NCBI GenBank assembly: GCA_016191345.1
Contig: JACPOU010000042.1
Coordinates: 1 to 64,000 of the forward strand
Source of the DNA: Chloroflexota bacterium
GTDB lineage: Bacteria > Chloroflexota > Limnocylindria > Limnocylindrales > CSP1-4
DNA: 64,000 bases
Direction: 5' to 3'
In this document: positions 16,423-25,407 of the stretch, one piece after another
Position numbering within the stretch: the first letter of the stretch is position 1
How the letters are laid out: every line of letters begins with the position of its first letter
Position numbers and translations under genes: made by a program
Notes under the pieces: generated by a model
What the model saw: the letters and a program-made list of their open reading frames with translations, nothing else
What the model was told of the DNA's origin: nothing
Databases searched by the model: none

Positions 16423-18084
16423 TCACGGACACGTGATTCGGAGCACGACGAGGCCGGCGAGGGCGCTGCCGGGCGCGGTCGTGGCCGGCGGGAGGGGGAC
16501 CGGCTCGAAGCACTCGACGCCCAGGGGATCGGTGCGGGCGATGCCCGGCCACAGCCCGTCCGCGTCGCCGGCGACGATCACCAGTCGTGTCCCGGGGAAG
16601 TGGGCCGCGAGGTCCAGGACGCTCGCCGGGGATTCGTCGGGGAGGGCGAGGGACCGGACGCCGGTCTCCTCCGCGAGCCAGATCGGGTTGCTGCTGATCA
16701 CGATGTCGCGGGCCGGATCCAGCGCCACGCCAGCCTCGGCGAGGGCCCCGGGGAGCGCGGCGTAGCGATCGCGGACGGCGTTGCCGTCACGCCCGAAGGC
16801 GGAGATGAGGACCGCCGTGAACAGGGCCCCGGCCGCGATCGTGAGCGCGGGGCCAAGCCATGAGACGGGCCGTGTCCAGCCGCGCCGCCGGCCGGTGGCC
16901 GCGATCAGGGCGTCGAGGCCCAGGAGCGCGGCGAGGAGCAGGAGGACCTGCACCGCCGCCGACGCGTGGAGGAACGTGCCCCACGTCGTCGCGACCGGGA
17001 AGAGCAGGGTTGTCGCGAGGAAGGTGATGATCGAGAACCGAAGGAGCATCGCCAGCGCAGTGCCGCGACCGGTCCACGGCAGCGCGATCAGCCCGATCGC
17101 CGAGACCGGCACGCCGGGGAACGCCAGGACGTTGAACAGGTTGTGGAGGAAGCCGTTGACTCGGAGGCCGATGAGCGTCCCGGCCCCCGCGTCCAGGTAT
17201 CGCGCCAGCGTCGGGGTTGCCTGCCAGGCGAAGATGTCGTTGCCGCGCAGGGAGAGCGCATTCGTGAGGGCCTGGCCCGGGAACGGGCTCCCGAACGCCT
17301 GCCAGTCGCGGACGGCCCACGGCGCGAAGACGAGCACCGCCGGGATCGCCGCGCCGGCCACGAGGCGCGTCCAGGCGCGGGCGTCGCCTCGGGCGATCCC
17401 GCGGGCGACCAGCACCCACGCGAGCGCGAGCCAGATTGCCTCGTTCCGGGTGAGCGCTGCGAGACCGAGCACGACTCCCAGTGCCAGCACGCGCGGATCG
17501 CGGAGAGGCGCACGCCGGGGATCCCGAGCGACCCGGGCGGCGAGCAGGCAGGCGGCGAGGACGAGCGCCCCGAACGGCATCGTCGAATCCGGGAGGACCG
17601 AATAGAGGACGAGCGGCAGGAAGACGGCCGCCGACAGCCCGGCGCCAAGGGCGAGCGTGCGGGCACGGCCGCCCTGGAATCCCCGCTCCGCCGCGACATC
17701 CGCCCCGAGCCGCCACGCGAGCACGGCCACCAGCCCCCCGACGAGCATCGACGACCACTGGGCGCTGGCGAACGTGGCCCCCAGCAGCGCCATCGGCACG
17801 GCTGCCAGGAACGTCGGCAGCGGCAGCCAGACCTCGAAGGCCGGCCGCGGGAACGCGAGCGGCGGCGTCCCGAACGACCAGATCGCGCCCGTCGTGAGCC
17901 CGCGCCCCTCGACGAGATTCCTGGCGACGCCCACGTAGTAGGCCGTGTCCTCCGGGCGCGGGAACGTGATGAGGCTCGCGGCCCACGAGCGGACGGCGAG
18001 GGCCACGGCGAACACGACGAGGGCGGACAGCCACGCCTCGCGCCGGCTCATCGCCCATCCCCGGTCGCGATCACTGACCGGCAT
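16423..18084 (-). CDS. polytopic membrane glycosyltransferase (GT39-like)
   Basis: A protein of about 553 residues from the ATG at 18084, which has GGAGGA about ten bases upstream; a second ATG is at 18051. At least eleven hydrophobic segments are visible. The first external loop has FPRPEDTAYYVGVARNLVEG, the acidic loop typical of GT-C transferases. A C-terminal soluble part of ~110 residues follows. It overlaps the upstream gene by 14 bp, so the two are probably co-expressed. The two proteins are paralogues. Confidence 0.75.
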   Translation of the reverse strand: MPVSDRDRGWAMSRREAWLSALVVFAVALAVRSWAASLITFPRPEDTAYYVGVARNLVEGRGLTTGAIWSFGTPPLAFPRPAFEVWLPLPTFLAAVPMALLGATFASAQWSSMLVGGLVAVLAWRLGADVAAERGFQGGRARTLALGAGLSAAVFLPLVLYSVLPDSTMPFGALVLAACLLAARVARDPRRAPLRDPRVLALGVVLGLAALTRNEAIWLALAWVLVARGIARGDARAWTRLVAGAAIPAVLVFAPWAVRDWQAFGSPFPGQALTNALSLRGNDIFAWQATPTLARYLDAGAGTLIGLRVNGFLHNLFNVLAFPGVPVSAIGLIALPWTGRGTALAMLLRFSIITFLATTLLFPVATTWGTFLHASAAVQVLLLLAALLGLDALIAATGRRRGWTRPVSWLGPALTIAAGALFTAVLISAFGRDGNAVRDRYAALPGALAEAGVALDPARDIVISSNPIWLAEETGVRSLALPDESPASVLDLAAHFPGTRLVIVAGDADGLWPGIARTDPLGVECFEPVPLPPATTAPGSALAGLVVLRITCP

Positions 18085-19765
18085 CGCAGCGACGGTCCTC
18101 CGGCGTCGTGCAGACCGGGTAGAGCGCCAGGCGGATGTCCGTGGAGCTCGGGCTCCGGCGGCCGCTGTCGTCGCGAACGCTGAAGATGCTCCGCCCGATC
18201 CACGGCACGGTCTCGGTGCCGAGCAGGATCGGAGCGAGCGATCGGGCCGCGTCGTCTCGCTCGATGACGAGCCAGCGGATGTCATAGGCCCGCGCGACCG
18301 CCTCGATCGTCTCGATCGGGTCGTCCGGCGTCACGACGCCGGGATGCCCCGTCCAGTACTTGAAGCCGGCCGCGTCGATGGACAGGATCCGTTCGTCCCG
18401 TGGCACCAGGCGGCGGTCGAGTTCCGCGCCGACGGCAACCCGTGCCGCGCGGCTCTCCTCCCAGCGGACCTGCACCGGGCGCCCGAACACCACGGCCGTG
18501 GCCACCACCAGGGCGACGATCCCCCAGGCGAAGACCCCGCCGGCGCTCCGTGGTTCCCACGTTCGGCGTCTCGACGCGATCCAGCCGACGACGATGCGGA
18601 CGCCCTCCATCGAGAGGATCGCTGCATGGGGCGCGATCCCGATCGCCGTGTGAATGAACGTGCCGCCCGCAACGTGGACGGGGTAGAGCAGCGTCGCAGC
18701 GGCGAAGACGACGAAGCTGTAGAGAAACCATGGCCCGAAGTCGCGGGAGCGAATGCGAGCGACCAGCCCGACGAGCAGGAACGGCAGGAGGACGACGGAG
18801 GTGACGAGCACGGTGAAGATCTGGAGCGCGGCCCCCAGGCCGGCCAGCCGGCTGGCGATGATCGGCCCCGGGCCCTGGGCGAGGAAGGTGGCGAGCGACG
18901 GCTTCGCGGTGATCGAGTTCCACTCGGCGATGTCGCGGATCCAGAGGGCGGCCCCGTTCGAGCTCGTCGGGGAGATCGACCCGAAGACGGCGATCTGGCG
19001 CGCCCACCACGGCCCCACGACGAGCAGGAACAGGCCCAGGGCGGCGAGACCGGCGAGGACCGGGATCGGACGGCGATCCTCGACGTGGACCCAGCTGCCG
19101 GAGCCCCGCCGGCCGCGCCACCAGCGAATGCGGTCGATGAGCCAGACGAGCCCGATGGTCCCGCCGAGCAGCACGCCGTCGTTCCGGGCGAGGGCGACGA
19201 GCCCGGCGAGGAGCCCGGCAACGGCGAAGGCGCGGTTGCTCCCCTTGAGGCCGCGTGCCGTGAACCAGAGCGTGGCCGCCACGAGCGGATGGACGATGGC
19301 GAAGTTCTCGGGCTGGACCATGAACACGGTCACGGCGCCGGGGATCGCGGAGAGGACGCCAGCCGTGGTCGCGACGATGGGCTGGGCCCGCGCGTCGCGG
19401 GCGATGGCCCAGGTCAGCGGCGCGGCCAGGCTGCCGATCAGCGCCATCGGCAGGGCGGAGGCGAAGGCCGTCGGGCCGAGGATCACGATGAACGGCGCCT
19501 GGATCAGGCTCGAGAGGGGAAGCCAGTGGGCGTTCGAGGGGATCGGGAGCGTGGGGACGTCGGGAATCCGGTTGCCGACCTCGGCGAAGATCCAGATGAC
19601 GTCGATGTTGAAGCCGTGGCCGGCCGCGAGGGCCCTCGCGACATCAGCGTAGTAATACGAATCGGGATATGCCGCGTCCGGGAAGAGGGCGATCAGCCCA
19701 AGGCGGACGGCGAGCGCCAGGACGAACAGGGCGACCGGTGTCCGCACGGTTTGGCAGCGTAGCAT
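18071..19765 (-). CDS. polytopic membrane glycosyltransferase (GT39-like)
   Basis: A protein of about 564 residues from the ATG at 19765; an in-frame ATG at 19837 gives a longer form with a basic, unconserved leader. The first loop has YPDSYYYADVARALAAGHGF, parallel to the acidic loop of the downstream paralogue. About ten membrane spans precede a soluble C-terminal segment. The protein ends in a Cys-containing tail (CTTPEDRRC). Donor and acceptor are unknown. Confidence 0.75.
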   Translation of the reverse strand: MLRCQTVRTPVALFVLALAVRLGLIALFPDAAYPDSYYYADVARALAAGHGFNIDVIWIFAEVGNRIPDVPTLPIPSNAHWLPLSSLIQAPFIVILGPTAFASALPMALIGSLAAPLTWAIARDARAQPIVATTAGVLSAIPGAVTVFMVQPENFAIVHPLVAATLWFTARGLKGSNRAFAVAGLLAGLVALARNDGVLLGGTIGLVWLIDRIRWWRGRRGSGSWVHVEDRRPIPVLAGLAALGLFLLVVGPWWARQIAVFGSISPTSSNGAALWIRDIAEWNSITAKPSLATFLAQGPGPIIASRLAGLGAALQIFTVLVTSVVLLPFLLVGLVARIRSRDFGPWFLYSFVVFAAATLLYPVHVAGGTFIHTAIGIAPHAAILSMEGVRIVVGWIASRRRTWEPRSAGGVFAWGIVALVVATAVVFGRPVQVRWEESRAARVAVGAELDRRLVPRDERILSIDAAGFKYWTGHPGVVTPDDPIETIEAVARAYDIRWLVIERDDAARSLAPILLGTETVPWIGRSIFSVRDDSGRRSPSSTDIRLALYPVCTTPEDRRCDAGQ

Positions 19766-19890
19766 CCGGACAGTCGGGCGCTCGTCCCTTGTCGCCGCCT
19801 GCCGTGTCCCGGGGGCGACTCGCAAATGAGCGTTCAATCGGTGCTACGGAGCGGGCTGAGGGAGCAACCTTGGTGCCCGAACGGCCCACG

Positions 19891-20268
19891 ATGGCCGTGG
19901 TCGGCGACGTAGCATCGACTCTGATGGGGCTGAGTCAGCGTGGCCGGCGAATCCTGATGACGGGCTTGGCAACCGTTGGCTGCCTGTTCCTCGGGCGAGT
20001 CCTCGTCCTGGAAGGAATTCAGGGCCTCGGCGGCTCTGGGGGAATCGATGCCATCGCCTATTGGACCGCTGCCGGACACGCCTGGCGAGCAGAGCCGCTC
20101 TACGAGGTCGGCGGCTTTGGCTTCGGCGTGTATCAATACCCGCCGGTCTTCGCTCATCTGCTCGCCCCGGCGTCACTCTTCCCGGTTGGAGCCTTCGTAT
20201 GGCTCTGGCGCGGCATCGAGATGGGTCTGGGCCTCGACAGTGAAGGGGGAAGGGTCCAGGGCGCCTGA
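19891..20268 (+). pseudogene. truncated GT87/DUF2029 transferase remnant
   Basis: The first ~110 residues align by eye with the N-termini of the next four genes: GGIDAIAYWTAAGHAW, VYQYPPVFAHLLAPASLFPV and FVWLWRGIEM correspond to GGGDALAYWRAGRSIL, YLYSPLFAQLVAPLALLPA and FVWTWRAIEL in the gene at 22063. After IEMGLGL the frame runs into unrelated residues and stops, so about two-thirds of the usual protein is missing. It may be a decayed member of the tandem array. Expression of the stub cannot be excluded. Confidence 0.7.
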
Positions 20269-20363
20269 TGAACGACAGGAGCTCCATGCGGGACAATTCC
20301 TGCCTGCGCGGCTGAGGCCAGTAAGGGCGTCGTTCAGGCAACTGTGCGCGTTACCATCGGCGG

Positions 20364-21221
20364 ATGACAGTCGGCGTGCATGGGGGGTGGCGCCGAGCGA
20401 TCCGCGATGGCGCGTTGCTGGCCGGTCTCCTCTTCACGGCGTACCTGTTCGTCGTCGTCGCTCCAGGAGCAAAGACCTTCGGCTTCGACGCCATGTCGTA
20501 CTGGGGCTATGACCCGGGGAACCCGTACCGCCTGACCCACGGGTCGCTGGGTTCGTTCGTGTACTCGCCCGTCATCGCGCGCGCCTTCGCGCCCTTCGCC
20601 TGGCTGTCATGGATCGACTTCCTGTGGCTCTGGACGGCGCTGCTGATCGGCAGCCTCGTGTGGCTGGGATGGAGGCGGTTCCTGTACTTGCTCGCGTTCC
20701 CGCCGGTCGCCCTCGAGCTCTACCACGGCAATGTCCACATCCTCATCGCCGTCGCGATCGCCCTGGGGTTTCGGTACCCGGCCGCCTGGGCGTTCGTGCT
20801 CCTCACGAAGGTCACGCCGGGCGTCGGGCTCATCTGGTTCGCCGTCCGCCGGGAGTGGCGGCAACTTGCGATCGTCGGGGTCGTGACCGGACTTCTCATC
20901 GCCGCCTCGGTCGCCGTCGATGGTCGCCTCTGGATGGACTGGCTGCAATCCGAGCTCCTGGTGTCCCTGCGCAACCCCCCGAACCAGCCCCAGATCGACC
21001 TGCCGCTGATCCCCCGCCTCATCGCCGCGGCGGTCCTCGTCACGTGGGGGGCGCGGACGAATCGGCGATGGACGGTGCCCGCCGCCGCGGCGCTGGCCCT
21101 GCCGGTGCTCTGGATCGCCGGGCTTTCGATCCTGACAGCGATTCCGTCCCTGTCTCGACCCGAGCTGGCGGGACCCTCGACGGCATCGAGGACCAGTCGG
21201 AATTCGCAGTCGGCGCCGTGA
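20364..21221 (+). CDS. GT87/DUF2029 membrane glycosyltransferase
   Basis: A 285-residue polytopic protein with about eight spans. Array-wide motifs are present: FGFDAMSYWGYD, FVYSPVIARAFAPFAWLSW, LAFPPVALELYHGNVHILIA and AWAFVLLTKVTPGVGLIWF followed by AVRREWR. GT87 enzymes transfer mannose-type sugars from polyprenyl-phosphate donors, as in mycobacterial PimE. The length is below the usual ~400 residues, as in its neighbours. The stop overlaps the GTG start of the next gene. Confidence 0.75.
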   Translation: MTVGVHGGWRRAIRDGALLAGLLFTAYLFVVVAPGAKTFGFDAMSYWGYDPGNPYRLTHGSLGSFVYSPVIARAFAPFAWLSWIDFLWLWTALLIGSLVWLGWRRFLYLLAFPPVALELYHGNVHILIAVAIALGFRYPAAWAFVLLTKVTPGVGLIWFAVRREWRQLAIVGVVTGLLIAASVAVDGRLWMDWLQSELLVSLRNPPNQPQIDLPLIPRLIAAAVLVTWGARTNRRWTVPAAAALALPVLWIAGLSILTAIPSLSRPELAGPSTASRTSRNSQSAP

Positions 21222-22066
21222 CGCGCACGAGGGCCATCCGTGACGGGCTCATCGTTTCGGGCCTGATCTTCAACGGCGTGCTGGTGTTTGCGTGGGGTCC
21301 CTCCCTGCTCATCTGGGGAGATGCCCGGAGCTGGCGGATGATCGACCTCGGGAACCTGTACGGGATCGCGAACGAGTCTCTCCTGTCTGTCGGGGCCTTT
21401 CGGTTCGCGCCGGCCATCGCCTGGTTGATGTATCCCCTCGTTCTCATACCGTGGGATGTCTTCTTTGTTGTCTTCCTGATGGCAGACCTCGTCGCAGTTG
21501 GCATCCTGGGTCGGCGCTCCTCCCTGCTGCTGGTGCTGGCGTTCCCACCCGTTCTGCTTGAATTGATCAACGGCAATATCCATCTGTTCATGGCGCTCGC
21601 CATCTGGGCGGGGTTCCGCTGGCCGGGCGCGTGGGCATTCATCCTCTTGACGAAGGTCACGCCAGGCATTGGGCTCCTCTGGTTCGCGGCTCGACGGGAA
21701 TGGCGCTCCTTGGGCATTGCCCTTGGGACCACCGCGCTCATCGCCGTCGGCGGGTGGATTCTCGCGCCCGGCCAGTGGGAAGCGTGGCTCCGGAGCTTGG
21801 CGATCTCAGCCGGAAGGTCAGTACCGACGTTCATGCCGCCGCTTGCGCTTCGCCTTCCCGTTGCCGCGGCCGTCGTCTGGCTGGCTGGCCGAACCGGGCG
21901 GGCCTGGCTCGTCCCCGTCGCCAGCATGCTCGCGATGCCGACGGTCTGGCTCCAGAGCACCGCGCTTCTCACTGCTTGCTTCCCGTTGTGGGCTGAGCGT
22001 CGGCGCTGGCAGTCTTCCAGCGCCTCCTCTGACCCCGAGGCAGCCGATGCCAAGGCAGCGACATGA
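21218..22066 (+). CDS. GT87/DUF2029 membrane glycosyltransferase
   Basis: A 282-residue paralogue. The GTG at 21218 overlaps the previous stop (GTGA), and the end overlaps the next ATG (ATGA), which fixes both ends. The motifs LAFPPVLLELINGNIHLFMA, AWAFILLTKVTPGIGLLWF and ARREWRSLGIALG match the preceding gene and the gene at 36064. The acidic first-loop residue appears as WGDARSWRMIDLG. Confidence 0.75.
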   Translation: MTRTRAIRDGLIVSGLIFNGVLVFAWGPSLLIWGDARSWRMIDLGNLYGIANESLLSVGAFRFAPAIAWLMYPLVLIPWDVFFVVFLMADLVAVGILGRRSSLLLVLAFPPVLLELINGNIHLFMALAIWAGFRWPGAWAFILLTKVTPGIGLLWFAARREWRSLGIALGTTALIAVGGWILAPGQWEAWLRSLAISAGRSVPTFMPPLALRLPVAAAVVWLAGRTGRAWLVPVASMLAMPTVWLQSTALLTACFPLWAERRRWQSSSASSDPEAADAKAAT

Positions 22067-22935
22067 GCCTGGCTTCGATTGCGGCCGGCCAGGTTCGCAT
22101 CTTGGCCCGCAGACCCGTCTCGGCGCTGCTGTCCCGAGGTCTGGCATTGGTCGGTTTCGGGTTCGGGATCTCGATCCTCGTCGGGCTCGGGATCGAGGGG
22201 CAGGGCGGAACGGGAGGTGGGGACGCGCTTGCCTACTGGCGCGCCGGTCGTTCGATCCTCGCTGGGACCGCCCTGTATGGCGCCGAACCTGGGATCACGA
22301 GCGCCTACCTCTACTCGCCGCTGTTCGCCCAGCTGGTTGCGCCGCTCGCGCTGCTGCCGGCGGCGCCCTTCGTGTGGACATGGCGAGCGATCGAGCTCGT
22401 CGGCCTCCGGGTCGCGACCGGGAGCTGGAGCCGGGCGGGCATCGCGATCCTGCTCTTCCCGCCCGTCCTCATCGAGCTCGCCTACGCAAACGTGAACCTG
22501 CTCATCGCCGCGGTCTGCGCGCTGGCCATGCGGGGTGTGGTCACGGGCTGGCCCGCCCCGATCCTCGTCAAGGTGGCCGGGCTGCCGCTGCTGCCGCTTG
22601 CCTTCCAGTCGGATCGGCGGACCTTCATTCGTGCCGGGCTCATCGCCCTCGCGATCGGCGTGGTCTCGGTCGCGCTGGCCCCCGGGCCGTGGGTGGAGTT
22701 CCTCCGATTCCTCGCCGCCGGCCGGGAACCGACCTGGTGGACGAACCTGGGCCAGGGGATCCCGCTCCTGCCTCGCCTGGTGGTAGCGATGGCCGTTGGC
22801 GTCGCCGCCATTCGATGGCGGCGTCTCCTCCCGCTGGCCGTCCTCGTCGGCCTTCCGATCATCTGGCTGAGCGCGATCAGCATCCTCGTGGCGACCGTGG
22901 TCCCGCTGCCGGTGCGTGACGAGCGCCCGCGGTAG
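22063..22935 (+). CDS. GT87/DUF2029 membrane glycosyltransferase
   Basis: A 290-residue polytopic paralogue beginning MSLASIAAGQVRIL. GGTGGGDALAYWRAGRSIL is the first-loop motif and YLYSPLFAQLVAPLALLPA the second. The long cytoplasmic motif found in the other copies is shortened here (APILVKVAGLPLLPLAF). It is coupled to both neighbours by overlaps. It is the best match to the truncated copy at 19891. Confidence 0.73.
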   Translation: MSLASIAAGQVRILARRPVSALLSRGLALVGFGFGISILVGLGIEGQGGTGGGDALAYWRAGRSILAGTALYGAEPGITSAYLYSPLFAQLVAPLALLPAAPFVWTWRAIELVGLRVATGSWSRAGIAILLFPPVLIELAYANVNLLIAAVCALAMRGVVTGWPAPILVKVAGLPLLPLAFQSDRRTFIRAGLIALAIGVVSVALAPGPWVEFLRFLAAGREPTWWTNLGQGIPLLPRLVVAMAVGVAAIRWRRLLPLAVLVGLPIIWLSAISILVATVVPLPVRDERPR

Positions 22936-23924
22936 TGGATGATCGCGGGATGCAGGACCCGGCGGGCGCGTACATCCCGGCGCACAAGCGCGCGCCTGCG
23001 TCGCCCGCCCGACCGGATCCGCCGCCGTGGCGCCAGCCGGTGGAGCGCCTGGGCCTGTTCGCGATCGCGGTGATCGGCGGGCTCCTGGGCCTCGGCGTCC
23101 TCTGGATCCACCTCACCAACGATCCCCTTGCCGACGCGCGGGCCTACTACGATGCCGCCAGACGCCTCAACGAAGGGCTGCCGCTCTACCCGGCCCAAGC
23201 CGACCCGAACGCGGCGGACTTCTACCGCTACCCGCCGCTCCTCGCGATCGTGCTCCGGCCGTTCGCGCTGCTGCCGTACCACGTGTTCGCCCTCGGCTGG
23301 GCCAGCGTCGTGCTCGCCAGCTTCGTGGTCCTCGTCCGCCGCCTTCGACTCCGGAGGCGAGTCCTGACCGCGATCGGCATCCTCGGCATCCCCATCGCGT
23401 GGGCCCTCTCGATCGCGCAGGTCCACGTGCCGCTCACCCTCCTCATGCTGATCGGCCAGCCGTGGTCCATCGCGCTCGCGGCGAACCTCAAGCTCGTGCC
23501 GATCCTCGCCGCAGCCTGGTGGATCGGCCGCCGGCAATGGCAGGCCGTCGGGGTCCTCGCCATCTGGATGGTGCTGCTCGGGCTGGCGCAGTACCTCGTC
23601 GAGCCGGCCGGATCCATCGCCTTCATCGGGACGCTCTCCGCGGACCAGGTGGGCCAGGTGAACAACCTCTCGCCCTTCGCGATCTCGCCGATCCTCTGGT
23701 TCGCGGCGCTGGGGGTGGGGATGCTCGTGGCGATCGGTCTCGCGCCGACGAAGTGGGGCTGGCCGGCCGCCGTGGCGCTCGCGACGCTCGCCTACCCGCG
23801 GCTGCTCCTGTACATGCTCACGAGCCTCCTCGCGGCCCTGCGTGAGCCGGATCCCCCGCGCGGCATCGCGGAGGATGACGGCGTCCCGGACGCGGCGACG
23901 GCCTACGTCGCCTCGGCGCGATAG
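22935..23924 (+). CDS. GT87/DUF2029 membrane glycosyltransferase
   Basis: A 329-residue paralogue starting at a GTG that overlaps the previous TAG by one base. The first ~35 residues are basic and Pro-rich; then come about eight spans with NDPLADARAYYDAARRLNEG, DFYRYPPLLAIVLRPFALLP and NLKLVPILAAAWWIG. It ends just before the convergent rml operon. It is the most divergent of the tandem set. Confidence 0.72.
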   Translation: MDDRGMQDPAGAYIPAHKRAPASPARPDPPPWRQPVERLGLFAIAVIGGLLGLGVLWIHLTNDPLADARAYYDAARRLNEGLPLYPAQADPNAADFYRYPPLLAIVLRPFALLPYHVFALGWASVVLASFVVLVRRLRLRRRVLTAIGILGIPIAWALSIAQVHVPLTLLMLIGQPWSIALAANLKLVPILAAAWWIGRRQWQAVGVLAIWMVLLGLAQYLVEPAGSIAFIGTLSADQVGQVNNLSPFAISPILWFAALGVGMLVAIGLAPTKWGWPAAVALATLAYPRLLLYMLTSLLAALREPDPPRGIAEDDGVPDAATAYVASAR

Positions 23925-23945
23925 CCCCCTCCTCGGCCGGGCGCC

Positions 23946-24488
23946 TCAGAGCCCGGCGATCGCCTCGGCGAGGCTCGGATTGGCCATGTCGCGGTCGGAC
24001 AGGATGGGTCGCCCGTCCGCTGAATCCACGGCCGGCCAGGGGACCCCGACCGCCGGGTCGTCCCAGGCGAACCCCAGCTCGTCGGTGCCGTCGTACTCGT
24101 TCGTGACGAGGTAGAGGAGCTCCATCGGCTCGAGGGCGAGGAAGCCGTGGGCCACCCCGATCGGGATGACCACCGCCTCGTCCGCCGCCAGGGTCCGGGT
24201 CTCGACGATCGGCCGGCTCGAGGGATCCGCGAGCACCGGCCGGATGTCCACGAGGGCCACGAACGCGACCCCGCTCTGCACCGTCCAGAAGTCGAGCTGG
24301 CGGCGATGGACGTGGAGGCCCCGCAGGACGCCCCTGGCCGAGCTCGAGAGGTTGGCCTGGACGAATCGCACGTCCGGTGCGAGGTCGGGAAAGGCACTGG
24401 CCCGCCAGATCTCGCGGAATGCCCCTCGCGAATCCGCGTGGCGAGTGTGGCGGAGGTATCGGACACCCGGGATCGGCGAGTCGCTCAC
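23946..24488 (-). CDS. rmlC: dTDP-4-dehydrorhamnose 3,5-epimerase
   Basis: A 180-residue cupin enzyme, third step of dTDP-L-rhamnose synthesis. The motifs RHADSRGAFREIWRASAF, FVQANLSSSARGVLRGLHVH (with a likely catalytic His) and IPIGVAHGFLALEPMELLYL are family-typical. The GTG start overlaps the rmlD stop (GTGA). It is the last gene of the rmlABDC operon. Confidence 0.92.
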   Translation of the reverse strand: MSDSPIPGVRYLRHTRHADSRGAFREIWRASAFPDLAPDVRFVQANLSSSARGVLRGLHVHRRQLDFWTVQSGVAFVALVDIRPVLADPSSRPIVETRTLAADEAVVIPIGVAHGFLALEPMELLYLVTNEYDGTDELGFAWDDPAVGVPWPAVDSADGRPILSDRDMANPSLAEAIAGL

Positions 24489-25405
24489 GCCGACATCGTG
24501 ACGGATTCCCGGAGCGCCGGCGCATAGGCCGCCATCGCCTCGCGCCAGGGCCGCAGGAATCGGGACGCCCCGCCGCCGGATGGCCGGGTGGCGGGCACGG
24601 CGGTCGGCTCGAGGACGCCCCAGCGCGGTGGCCGCGAGGGCCGCGGGAAGTCATCCAGACCGACCTCGACGAGGTCCACGCCCGCGAGCCCCAGTCGTTC
24701 CAGCACGTCCCGGGCCCACTCCGCCCGCGAGGCCTCGCCGCCGTTGACCAGGTGGTGCATGCCCGCCGTCCGGCCGGCGCTGACGAGGGCCGCGATTCCC
24801 TCCGCCACGTCCTCGACGTACGTCGGCGTGCCGAACTCGTCGGCCACCACGCGGAGCGGCTCCCCGGCCGTCCTGGCCCGTGCGGCCGCCGCGGCGATCT
24901 TCCGCGGGAAGTCGGGTGCTCCCGGACCGAAGAGCCAGGCCGTTCGGGCGATGCCGAGGGATCCTTCGGCGCCGGCGCTCGCGTACGCGTCCGCCGCCGC
25001 CCGCTCCCCCGCGAGCTTCGACGCGCCGTAGGGGTTGGCCGGCCGCGGCGAGTCACGGGGCGCGTGGGGCCGGGGCGCGCCCTCCCCGTCGAAGACCTCG
25101 TTCGTCGAGATGGCCAGCAGGCCGATGCGCCGCACCGCGGACGCGGCGGCGAGGATCCCCGTGGCCTCGCCGTTGCGGCGCATCGCGAGCGCCGGCTCAC
25201 GGGCGCAGCCGTCCACGTCGGTCCAGGCGGCGGAATGGACGACCAGCTCCGGCTCGAGCGCGTCGAGCACCTTGCCGATCCCTTCCGGCGCGTCGAGGTC
25301 GAAGGCGTGGCGGTCCAGCGGCAGCGCCTCGTGTCCGGCACGCGCAAGCGCGGCCACGACCGCCCGCCCGAGGCGTCCACCCGGACCCGTGACGGCGACC
25401 CGCAC
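24485..25405 (-). CDS. rmlD: dTDP-4-dehydrorhamnose reductase
   Basis: A 306-residue short-chain dehydrogenase-type enzyme completing dTDP-L-rhamnose. The NAD(P)H loop is VTGPGGRLGRAVV, followed by AAWTDVDGCA, ISTNEVFDGEG and the catalytic YxxxK in NPYGASKLAGE. The GTG at 25405 lies two bases after the rmlB stop; the apparent open frame continuing far upstream is the antisense shadow of the neighbouring genes. Confidence 0.9.
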   Translation of the reverse strand: MRVAVTGPGGRLGRAVVAALARAGHEALPLDRHAFDLDAPEGIGKVLDALEPELVVHSAAWTDVDGCAREPALAMRRNGEATGILAAASAVRRIGLLAISTNEVFDGEGAPRPHAPRDSPRPANPYGASKLAGERAAADAYASAGAEGSLGIARTAWLFGPGAPDFPRKIAAAAARARTAGEPLRVVADEFGTPTYVEDVAEGIAALVSAGRTAGMHHLVNGGEASRAEWARDVLERLGLAGVDLVEVGLDDFPRPSRPPRWGVLEPTAVPATRPSGGGASRFLRPWREAMAAYAPALRESVTMSA

Positions 25406-25407
25406 GG

